From an uncultured Fibrobacter sp. (GTDB lineage Bacteria > Fibrobacterota > Fibrobacteria > Fibrobacterales > Fibrobacteraceae), in NCBI GenBank assembly GCA_937891805.1, contig CALATK010000093.1, forward strand, positions 1 through 13,553: a stretch of 13,553 bases of DNA. The letters run 5' to 3'. Positions 7,268 to 13,553 of the stretch are shown here, in pieces. The notes beneath the pieces are model-generated. The model was not told the DNA's origin. It saw nothing but the letters and a program-made list of their open reading frames with translations, and made no database searches. The first letter of the stretch is position 1. Every line of letters starts with the position of its first letter. The translations under genes were made by a program, and so were the position numbers.

Positions 7268-8073
7268 AGAAGATTGAACAGCAGGAATGTCGTGAAATCC
7301 AGATGTCCATTCTGGACGAGATTGACCGCATTTGCAAGGAAAACAACCTGAAGTATAGCCTAGCCTACGGCACGCTTTTGGGCGCGGTGCGTCACAAGGG
7401 CTATATCCCTTGGGACGACGATATTGACATTTGCATGTTGCGCGAGGATTACGAAAAACTCATCGCCATCCTGAAAGACAAGAATGCGGCGGGCCACAAG
7501 GAATGGCTCACACTGGTCGACGATACCTGCGACGGCTATTTTTATCCGTTTGCAAAGGCCTACGACAACCGCACTACGGTCAAGATGGAACGCCACAAGG
7601 GCGAGATGGGAATCTGGGTCGATATTTTCCCACTGGACGGACTCCCAAAATCCAGTTTCTTTGAAAAGGCGTTCGTTCTCTACTGCAGTTTCTTGCGCGT
7701 GATTACCCTTGCCATTACCACCGACTTCAAGTCGAAGGGTTACGATGCCTGGACGCTTTTGTATAAGCGGTTCTTCTATGCGGTTGCCTGCATCGTGGGC
7801 AAGAAGCGCTTCTGCCGCTATGTGGAACGGGTGATTCGTCGCTACCCCACAGCCCATTCGGGCCATGTTGCAACGCTATTCTTCGATACAAAAACCGACC
7901 GCATTTTGGACCTGAAAAAAATTGCGGAAACGGTGGACTATCCCTTCGAGAACCGCAAATTTAGCGGTTACAAGAATTACGATTACTACCTGTCGCTCTT
8001 CTACCGCGACTACATGCAGCTTCCGCCGGTCGAAAAGCGCTACAATCACGGGCTTGACGTGTGGTGGAAATAA
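7264..8073 (+). CDS. LicD-family phosphotransferase
   Basis: A 269-residue protein with the LicD signature: GTLLGAVRHKGYIPW (36-50) followed at once by the metal-binding DDDIDI (51-56). The C-terminus has the family pattern YYLSLFYRDYMQLPPVEKRY ending in NHGLDVWWK. LicD proteins have a nucleotidyltransferase fold and move phosphocholine, or other phospho-alcohols and sugar phosphates, from a CDP carrier onto glycans. All acidic signature residues are present, so it is probably active. It overlaps the flippase by 4 bases. Two genes downstream is a LicC-like nucleotidyltransferase that could make its CDP donor. No LicA kinase or LicB importer is nearby, so free choline is not the obvious substrate. 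A role in adding a different phospho-group is inferred. Confidence 0.88.
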   Translation: MKKIEQQECREIQMSILDEIDRICKENNLKYSLAYGTLLGAVRHKGYIPWDDDIDICMLREDYEKLIAILKDKNAAGHKEWLTLVDDTCDGYFYPFAKAYDNRTTVKMERHKGEMGIWVDIFPLDGLPKSSFFEKAFVLYCSFLRVITLAITTDFKSKGYDAWTLLYKRFFYAVACIVGKKRFCRYVERVIRRYPTAHSGHVATLFFDTKTDRILDLKKIAETVDYPFENRKFSGYKNYDYYLSLFYRDYMQLPPVEKRYNHGLDVWWK

Positions 8074-8105
8074 GGAAAAACGTATATTTAAAAAGGTTTT
8101 GAATC

Positions 8106-8119
8106 GGGGTATAAGCCCC
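8106..8119 (+). repeat. Short GC-rich hairpin before the PLP-enzyme ribosome binding site
   Basis: GGGG (8106-8109) and CCCC (8116-8119) flank TATAAG, 13 bases before the ATG and directly upstream of the AAAGG ribosome binding site (8122-8126). This 59-bp gap (8074-8132) is the longest in the plus-strand cluster. The hairpin might tune translation; TATAAG might alternatively be a -10 box for an internal promoter. Both readings are weak. Confidence 0.3.
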
Positions 8120-8132
8120 ACAAAGGTAAAAC

Positions 8133-9167
8133 ATGAACTACTTGGACAGAAACGAATTCAACTTCAAGCCATCCCAGAAGGTGCTGGATGCCGTCAAGAA
8201 TTTTGACCCTGAACTGCTCTGCTTCTACACCCGCATCTATGACGAGGGCAAAAAGAGCATCTTCTCGGTAAAGCTCAGCGAAATCTACAACGTGCCCGAA
8301 GAACAGGTGCTGCTGGGTTACGGTGGCGAAGACATTTTGAAGAACGCTGTCCATTACTACCTGATGAAGGGTGACAACAAGACCATCATGATTCCGGAAT
8401 TTTCGTGGTGGTACTACAACCGCATCGCCGGCGAATGTGGCGGTTCTTTTGAAATGTATCCGCTCCACGAAAAGGAAGACACCTTCGCCTATGACGTAGA
8501 CGAGGTCATTGCGCTCACCAACAAGATTCACCCGCGCATGCTCTTGCTCGCCTCACCGAATAACCCAACAGGCAATAGCCTTACACCAGACGAAATCGGT
8601 CGCATCATGGAAAACATTCCGAACGACACCATGGTGCTGATTGATGAAGCCTACGCGTCGTTCATTACGACCGATACCGCCTACATTGCGCCCCTCGTGA
8701 ACAAGTATTCGAACCTGATTATTTCCCGCACCCTTTCCAAGTTCTTCGGACTTCCGGGACTGCGCATGGGCTTTGGCTTCATGGGCAAGGGCCACGAATC
8801 TTTCTTGAGCTACGCCAACAAGTACCTGGGTTACAACCGCTTCAGCGAAGCGGTGGCCATGGCTGCCATCGAAAGCGAAGATCACTACCGCAAGGTCGCC
8901 GACGAAATGGAATGGGACCGCCAGTTGTTCAAGAAGGAACTTGGCAACCTTCCGGGCTTCAAGGTGTACAAGAGTGTGGCAAACTTCATCTTGATCAAGT
9001 ACCCGACCCGCATCAAGGAAGCCTTGCAGAAGGCTATGGCTGAACAGGATTACAAGATCAAGTTCATGAGCGACAAGGGCCTGGAAGACTGCCTGCGCAT
9101 TACGCTTGGCCGTAAGGAACAGATTCAGGTGGTGGTCGACACCATCAAGCGTTGTGCTGCCGTATGA
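8133..9167 (+). CDS. HisC/CobD-like PLP-dependent aminotransferase or decarboxylase
   Basis: A 344-residue fold-type I PLP enzyme. Visible motifs are SPNNPTG (141-147, with Asn144), DEAYASF (171-177) with the Asp that contacts the PLP ring nitrogen, SRTLSKFFGLPGLRMGF (198-214) with Lys203 as the Schiff-base lysine, and LRITLG (321-326) with Arg322 for the substrate carboxylate. This is the histidinol-phosphate aminotransferase family, which also contains CobD, a decarboxylase of O-phospho amino acids. No other histidine gene is nearby, while the next gene overlaps it by 4 bases (ATGA) and encodes a LicC-like nucleotidyltransferase. I therefore infer that it makes an amino-alcohol phosphate or a related amine for activation with CTP, rather than histidine. 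True HisC is still possible. The ATG at 8133 has AAAGG 6 bases upstream. Confidence 0.85.
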   Translation: MNYLDRNEFNFKPSQKVLDAVKNFDPELLCFYTRIYDEGKKSIFSVKLSEIYNVPEEQVLLGYGGEDILKNAVHYYLMKGDNKTIMIPEFSWWYYNRIAGECGGSFEMYPLHEKEDTFAYDVDEVIALTNKIHPRMLLLASPNNPTGNSLTPDEIGRIMENIPNDTMVLIDEAYASFITTDTAYIAPLVNKYSNLIISRTLSKFFGLPGLRMGFGFMGKGHESFLSYANKYLGYNRFSEAVAMAAIESEDHYRKVADEMEWDRQLFKKELGNLPGFKVYKSVANFILIKYPTRIKEALQKAMAEQDYKIKFMSDKGLEDCLRITLGRKEQIQVVVDTIKRCAAV

Positions 9168-9892
9168 TTGCTGTAATTCTTGCTGCCGGAATGGCGAAGC
9201 GCTTACGCCCGCTGACCGATAACACGCCCAAGTGCCTTTTGGACGTGAAGGGCCGTTCCCTCTTGGAACGCTCCATGGATGCAATCGTGGCGTCTGGCGT
9301 TCGCGATTTCGTGATTGTGACGGGTTATCTGAACCACATGATTGAAGACTTTGTGAAAAGCCATTACGGTGATTCCATTTGCGTGACCTTCATCCACAAC
9401 GCGCTTTACGATTCCACGAACAACATCTATTCGCTGTGGCTTGCAGGCCAGGCGGTTGCCGGCAAGGAATTCCTGCTGCTGGATAGCGACCTGCTTTACG
9501 ATCCGCAGATTGTAAAGAACGTGCTTGCATCCAAGGCCGCAAACGTGCTTACGCTGATTCGCCATGAGCTGGGCGAAGAAGAGATGAAGGTGGTCCTGGG
9601 TGCCGACGGAAACATTTCCGAAATCAGCAAGACCTGTTCCCCGAAGGCTGCCGCAGGCGAGAGCCTCGGTATCGAAAAGATCGGTGCGGCCTATTCTACC
9701 GCCCTCTATGCCGAACTTGAAAAGATGATGAACGTGGAACACCTGGAAAACACGTTCTACGAGCTGGCCTTTGAACGTCTGATTCCGCAGGGTCATACCT
9801 ACACCGTGTGGGATGCGTCGGACTATTTCTCCTGCGAACTCGATACGGTTGAAGATTTTGAAAACGCAAAGTCCACGATTCCGCTGGATTAG
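9164..9892 (+). CDS. LicC-like nucleotidyltransferase (probable phospho-alcohol cytidylyltransferase)
   Basis: A 242-residue NTP transferase. LAAGMAKRLRPLTDNTPK (6-23) is the nucleotide-binding signature with Lys23; LLDSDLLYD (105-113) carries the metal-binding Asp pair Asp107/Asp109; CELDTVEDFENAK (224-236) supplies the second metal Asp227. The block DSTNNIYSLWLAG (83-95) and the CELDTVEDF end match pneumococcal LicC (NNFYSLYLV and EIDSVQDY), which separates it from ordinary sugar-1-phosphate enzymes. It would form a CDP-linked phospho-alcohol for LicD. I chose the ATG at 9164, which starts MIAVILAAG; four upstream residues (from 9152) are not family-like. It overlaps the PLP enzyme by 4 bases. 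The cytidine preference is inferred; a sugar-phosphate substrate or an aminoethylphosphonate substrate (as in PntC) remains possible. Confidence 0.82.
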   Translation: MIAVILAAGMAKRLRPLTDNTPKCLLDVKGRSLLERSMDAIVASGVRDFVIVTGYLNHMIEDFVKSHYGDSICVTFIHNALYDSTNNIYSLWLAGQAVAGKEFLLLDSDLLYDPQIVKNVLASKAANVLTLIRHELGEEEMKVVLGADGNISEISKTCSPKAAAGESLGIEKIGAAYSTALYAELEKMMNVEHLENTFYELAFERLIPQGHTYTVWDASDYFSCELDTVEDFENAKSTIPLD

Positions 9893-9917
9893 CAAACTTT
9901 GACGGGGAGTGTTGCCC

Positions 9918-10934
9918 ATGACCAAATACCTTTTTGTTCTGACCAGTTCCCCGAAGGATTTTTTCTGCGAACAGACGCTGGTGGCGATTGCTTCGCTCCG
10001 GGTGCATAACCCGGGCGCCTTCGTGACGCTTTTGACCGACGACAAGACGGCCGAAACGCTGGTTGGCCCCCGTGCCGTTTTGAAGGACGCGGTGGATGAA
10101 CTGAAGGTTCTGACCCTCGACGAGAAGTTCACGCCCATGCTCCGTTCCCGTTACCTCAAGACGGTCATGCGCAACGTGGTCGACGGCGATTTCCTGTACA
10201 TGGATTCCGACATCGCCATCGTGGGTGACCTTTCCATTCCCGAGGAATGGAAAGGTGGCATCTATGCAGTGCTCGACTTCCACACCAACCTTTCGAAGGC
10301 GATTAACCGCAAGAAGGTCTTGAACAACGCGAAGATGATGGGATTTTCACCGATTCTGAACGACGAGATTTTCAACGGGGGAGTGATGTTTGCCGCTGAC
10401 ACTCCCGAAGCCCGCAAGTTCTTCGAAACTTGGCACGAACTTTGGCTTTATTGCGTGTCCAAGAATTTCCCGTACGACATGGCGAGCCTCGCCGAAACGA
10501 ATTTCAAGTTTAATTACATCACCAAGAAAATGCCCGGTGGCTGGAACTGCCAGCTGGCTTACGGCAACCGTTTCTTGCCCACCGCAAAGGTGCTGCACTT
10601 CTTCGGTTCGCGAATCATCGATACCCGCGGCCACAAGGTGCCCGCCAGCATGGACCTGTTCCTGCCCAAGATCTTGCGCAAGGACTTTTACACGAACCTG
10701 AAGAACATTCCGGTGAAGGTCAATGCTGACAAGAGCATTACCATCAACGAATATTACGACGACGTGATTGCCCACGCCAAGGAAGAGTTTGAATTCCAGA
10801 CCCGCAAGGTGGGGGCCGCCGGTGCCTACATTATCCGCAGCTACGCCTTCGCCAAGTCGCTCGCCTGGATTTACAAGAAGATGCCGTTCCTCGTGTTCCC
10901 CTTGAGAGTGCTCGGAAAAATCCTCGGGAGGTAA
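9918..10934 (+). CDS. GT8-like glycosyltransferase (GT-A fold)
   Basis: A 338-residue protein. YLFVLTSSPKDFFCEQTLVA starts a GT-A fold; YMDSDIAIVGDL (94-105) contains the DXD metal site Asp96-Ser-Asp98; FNGGVMF (152-158) and VLHFFGS (225-231) match the later GT8 acceptor and NGG and H-x-x-G regions. It would transfer a hexose or similar sugar from a nucleotide sugar in the cytoplasm. The C-terminal ~40 residues (AYIIRSYAFAKSLAWIYKK and onward) are basic and hydrophobic, probably a membrane-associating helix. The ATG at 9918 has GGGGAG (9904-9909) 8 bases upstream; a GTG at 9909 lies inside that site and is rejected. It is 25 bases after the nucleotidyltransferase and 2 bases before the next gene. 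Donor and acceptor are unknown. Confidence 0.8.
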   Translation: MTKYLFVLTSSPKDFFCEQTLVAIASLRVHNPGAFVTLLTDDKTAETLVGPRAVLKDAVDELKVLTLDEKFTPMLRSRYLKTVMRNVVDGDFLYMDSDIAIVGDLSIPEEWKGGIYAVLDFHTNLSKAINRKKVLNNAKMMGFSPILNDEIFNGGVMFAADTPEARKFFETWHELWLYCVSKNFPYDMASLAETNFKFNYITKKMPGGWNCQLAYGNRFLPTAKVLHFFGSRIIDTRGHKVPASMDLFLPKILRKDFYTNLKNIPVKVNADKSITINEYYDDVIAHAKEEFEFQTRKVGAAGAYIIRSYAFAKSLAWIYKKMPFLVFPLRVLGKILGR

Positions 10935-10936
10935 CG

Positions 10937-12136
10937 ATGAACCTGCTTTTCAATCTGGTTGCGGTACAGCCGATTCATAGTGCCAAGTTCCATGGCGGCG
11001 GCTCTTACGGCGAAGTGATTTTCTGGGCGCTGGTCAAGCGCGGCGTACAATTCAGCTGCGCCTACGATAGCCGCAAGTATCTGGACCCTATGATTCTCGA
11101 TGCCTGCAAAACGCAGAACATCCCGCTGTTCGATATCAACGAAAAAACGCCGCAGCAGATTGTCGACGAAAACCAGATTGATACCTTCTACGCGCCGCTT
11201 TATTCCCTTGAAAAAAAGTGGGATATTGATGTCAAGGATTTTGTGTTTACCTGGCATGGCGTGCGCGCCCTGGAAATGCAGTACAGCTGGGCGGGTGTAG
11301 GTTTTGCCAAGAAACTCGGACAAAAGTTCGAGGCGTTGGTGCGTTACCGCGAAAGTTGGAAAAAGCATTACTACAAGCCCAAGTACCAGGCGCTCGCGGC
11401 CCGCATGGCGGAGTCGCTGACTTCGGGGCCGGATGGTCGCAAGGTGCGTACCATCACGGTGAGCGAACACAGCCGCGCCTCCATCAAGGCGTTCTTCCCG
11501 GAACTCATGGACCTGGAAATCCCGGTATTTTACAGCCCCATGACGGCATACGAACCCGAGGGATTCTTGCCGCCGGGAGTCGCTGCGAAAAAGTATTTCT
11601 TGCTCACCAGCGGTGCCCGCTGGGAAAAGAACAACCTGCGTGCGGCCAAGGCTTTCGATGAACTGGTGGGCATGTATCAGTCGCAGGGCAAGTCGCTCGA
11701 CATGAAGATGGTCATTACCGGGGCCGCAAACCCCAAAGCCTACCTGCGCCACCTCAAGCATAAAGACCGCTTTGTACTGCTCGGCTATGTGGAAAACAAG
11801 GAACTGGAGTTCTTGCACAAGAATGCATACGCATTTGTGTTCCCGAGCCTGAACGAGGGATTCGGTTACCCGCCGGTGCAGTCCATGCGTTACGGCGTGC
11901 CTGTGGCGGCCAGCGGTACGACTTCCATTCCCGAGGTCTGCGGCGATGCGGTGCTGTACTTCGATCCCTATTCCGTAAGCGAAATCAAGAACCGCCTGGT
12001 GCAACTGCTCGACGCCCGCATCTATGGGGATTATGCAGAACGCGCTCCGAAACGCTACGCGCAGGTTCACGCCCGCCAGGCCGAAGATTTGGGAAAGGCG
12101 GTAGATTTTATATTGAAGAGTCATTGCGAGCCGTAG
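10937..12136 (+). CDS. GT4-like glycosyltransferase (GT-B fold)
   Basis: A 399-residue protein. The N-terminal Rossmann half carries a Gly-rich loop (FHGGGSYGEV, 18-27); the C-terminal half has SGARWEKNNLRAAKAF (225-240), LLGYVENKELEFLHKNAYAF (281-300), and VFPSLNEGFGYPPVQSMRYG (301-320) followed by SIPEVCGDAVLYFDP (330-344). These are the donor-binding features of retaining GT4 enzymes. The EX7E motif reads Glu307...Gln315, so its second Glu is replaced. It would add a sugar during assembly of the lipid-linked glycan. A GGGAGG site sits in the end of the previous gene, 2 bases away, so the two are translated together. Which sugar is moved is unknown. Confidence 0.85.
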   Translation: MNLLFNLVAVQPIHSAKFHGGGSYGEVIFWALVKRGVQFSCAYDSRKYLDPMILDACKTQNIPLFDINEKTPQQIVDENQIDTFYAPLYSLEKKWDIDVKDFVFTWHGVRALEMQYSWAGVGFAKKLGQKFEALVRYRESWKKHYYKPKYQALAARMAESLTSGPDGRKVRTITVSEHSRASIKAFFPELMDLEIPVFYSPMTAYEPEGFLPPGVAAKKYFLLTSGARWEKNNLRAAKAFDELVGMYQSQGKSLDMKMVITGAANPKAYLRHLKHKDRFVLLGYVENKELEFLHKNAYAFVFPSLNEGFGYPPVQSMRYGVPVAASGTTSIPEVCGDAVLYFDPYSVSEIKNRLVQLLDARIYGDYAERAPKRYAQVHARQAEDLGKAVDFILKSHCEP

Positions 12137-12165
12137 GGGAAGCAATCACTAACCAGACTAAAAAA

Positions 12166-13553
12166 ATGCCACTGCTTGTTAAAATAAAGAACCTACTCAA
12201 GAATCCCTTCCTCACAATGGCACTCATTGCCCTTGTGGTACAGAGCGTCTTGCTGGTATTTTTCTACAGCTTGCCGGACCCGCTGGGGCTTTCGATGGCC
12301 GAGATGTTCGAGGGCAAGACCCTCTGGCAGATTTTCATGGCCTTCGGAGCCATTCTCGTAATGGCCGCCCTTTTCGGGTTTGCACGGGCTCCCCGCGGGC
12401 TTGCCGTCTTTTATGCGCTCTACTTCTTTATTGCCATCGCGGACTACGATGTTTTTCGTTTTTCGCACCAGCGCCTTTCCTATTCGTTCCTGCGCACGTA
12501 TTTCCACATTTCAAACATCACCGATGCCACGACGGTTTCTACGCTGGGCGGAGATTTGCTCGGGACGGTGCTGTGGGTTTCGATGGTTGTGCTTTGCTTT
12601 GCAGGGGCAATCGCGTTTGTGGTCGCCTACACGCTCCGGCTCCGTAAACAGCGCCACACGCTCGTGTTGAATAATGCGGGCGGCGCTTGGAAGAGCGCCT
12701 CCCAAAAAACACCTATCGCGATGTTCGCCATCGGCATGGCTCTATCGCTAACGCCGCTCGTGCTGTTCCTTACGGGCACTCGCGGCTGGATTGAAATCCC
12801 GGTGACGCACACGAAGGTGGATATGCGCTTTACGCTGGGCAAGCACACGCTTACGGCGCCCATCCTGCATATTGCCGCTGTTGAAACCTTTGAGTTCATT
12901 CACGACAACGCCAAAATCACCGAAGAATTGGTGAGTGATTTGGACGCCTTCTTGCCGAAGGACTTTGCGGCAGGTCGCAGCGATGCCCTGGAACTTCCGA
13001 TGTACCGTGGCGCTCCGGCTCATGAATACAGGGCGAAAAAGCCGTACAACATCGTGTTCATCATGGGCGAATCGTTCAAGGGCCGCATCTTCAACAAGAT
13101 GCTCGCAGGCGATACCGCGGTAGCCCCGAATATCTGGAAACTGGCAAATGGCGGCTACTACGAAAAAGATTCCGCCGGCAATGCGCTGGGTGGAGCCCTC
13201 TGGTTCAAGAACGCTTTTAGCGGCGGCTACCCCACCGTGCGCGGCACCATGGCCACCTACATGGGGTTCCCCTCTCACCCCAACCGCGACGTACCCAGTT
13301 TCTATGCGGCGAACAAGTTCAAGGGCTGGCCTGAATTTTTAACAAATTATCACCGAACCTATGCGACCGTTTCTATCCCGATTTTTGACCATACCCTCCC
13401 CTTCATTGAAAAATTTTTCGGCAAGGATTGGCACCTGATTGGCGAAGAGAAGGTGGAAGGAACGGCCGATAGCCTGGGCGTAGACCTTGCCATAGAATTG
13501 CTTAAAAAGATGTCGGCAGGCAAGCCCTGGGAACTTTCGTTCAATACGATTTC
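12166..13553 (+). CDS. LTA-synthase/OpgB-like membrane phosphotransferase (sulfatase fold), 5' part
   Basis: The frame stays open to the right edge (462 codons), so the gene is partial. Five hydrophobic segments lie at about 15-36, 54-73, 78-97, 131-155 and 183-203, then an extracytoplasmic domain begins with YNIVFIMGESFKG (294-306; Glu302 as the first metal ligand). SGGYPTVRGTMATYMGFP (352-369) holds Thr357 in the TVRG pattern, the likely nucleophile in this alkaline-phosphatase superfamily. Related enzymes transfer phosphoglycerol or phosphoethanolamine from phospholipids to glycans outside the cytoplasm. The C-terminal Asp/His metal ligands lie beyond the window. The ATG at 12166 follows an A-rich run without a close Shine-Dalgarno, 29 bases after the GT4 stop; no better in-frame start exists before that stop. 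The group transferred is unknown. Confidence 0.82.
   Translation, partial: MPLLVKIKNLLKNPFLTMALIALVVQSVLLVFFYSLPDPLGLSMAEMFEGKTLWQIFMAFGAILVMAALFGFARAPRGLAVFYALYFFIAIADYDVFRFSHQRLSYSFLRTYFHISNITDATTVSTLGGDLLGTVLWVSMVVLCFAGAIAFVVAYTLRLRKQRHTLVLNNAGGAWKSASQKTPIAMFAIGMALSLTPLVLFLTGTRGWIEIPVTHTKVDMRFTLGKHTLTAPILHIAAVETFEFIHDNAKITEELVSDLDAFLPKDFAAGRSDALELPMYRGAPAHEYRAKKPYNIVFIMGESFKGRIFNKMLAGDTAVAPNIWKLANGGYYEKDSAGNALGGALWFKNAFSGGYPTVRGTMATYMGFPSHPNRDVPSFYAANKFKGWPEFLTNYHRTYATVSIPIFDHTLPFIEKFFGKDWHLIGEEKVEGTADSLGVDLAIELLKKMSAGKPWELSFNTI

Noticed and set aside
8133..9167. Histidine biosynthesis gene hisC
   Set aside because: The motifs allow it, but no other histidine gene is near and the coupled LicC-like partner points to glycan modification, so no symbol was given.
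9909..9917. GTG start for the GT8-like gene
   Set aside because: It begins inside the GGGGAG ribosome binding site of the better ATG at 9918.
9203..10138. A 311-codon antisense frame opposite the nucleotidyltransferase and GT8-like genes
   Set aside because: It spans two real genes and their gap on the other strand and resembles no known protein.
10871..12145. A long antisense open frame (424 codons) opposite the GT4 gene
   Set aside because: Its protein has no recognisable motif, it lies wholly opposite a well-supported gene, and such frames arise from the codon bias of the sense strand.

Overview
The window looks like chromosomal DNA of a Gram-negative bacterium. Seven genes on the minus strand (1-5687) face away from seven genes on the plus strand (5819-13553), across a divergent 131-bp spacer. 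The lipoprotein-type LptC, the OstA-like LptA with a long tail, rpoN next to hpf and hprK, and the codon style suggest the Fibrobacterota/Bacteroidota side of the tree. A Fibrobacter-like organism is my best guess, but this is inference and not proven.

Minus strand, in reading order: rpiB (pentose phosphate isomerase), lptC, lptA/ostA-like, lptB (LPS export bridge and ATPase), rpoN (sigma-54), then a 215-bp AT-rich gap with its own candidate promoter, hpf (ribosome hibernation factor) and the start of hprK (HPr kinase/phosphorylase), which runs off the left edge. The genes from rpiB to rpoN are joined by 4-base ATGA overlaps or gaps under 10 bases, so they probably form one operon. This resembles the proteobacterial lptC-lptA-lptB-rpoN-hpf-ptsN order, with hprK standing directly after hpf.

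Plus strand: a cell-surface glycan cluster. It holds a Wzx-type flippase, a LicD-family phosphotransferase, a HisC/CobD-like PLP enzyme, a LicC-like nucleotidyltransferase, a GT8-like glycosyltransferase, a GT4-like glycosyltransferase and the first 462 codons of an LTA-synthase/OpgB-like membrane phosphotransferase. All are close or overlapping and are probably co-transcribed.

The most interesting idea is that licD, the PLP enzyme and the licC-like gene form a small pathway. The PLP enzyme would make an amino-alcohol phosphate (for example ethanolamine phosphate from phosphoserine), the LicC-like enzyme would activate it with CTP, and LicD would transfer it to a glycan. No choline kinase or choline importer is seen, so the alcohol would be made in the cell rather than scavenged. 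No RNA genes, mobile elements, CRISPR arrays or pseudogenes were seen.
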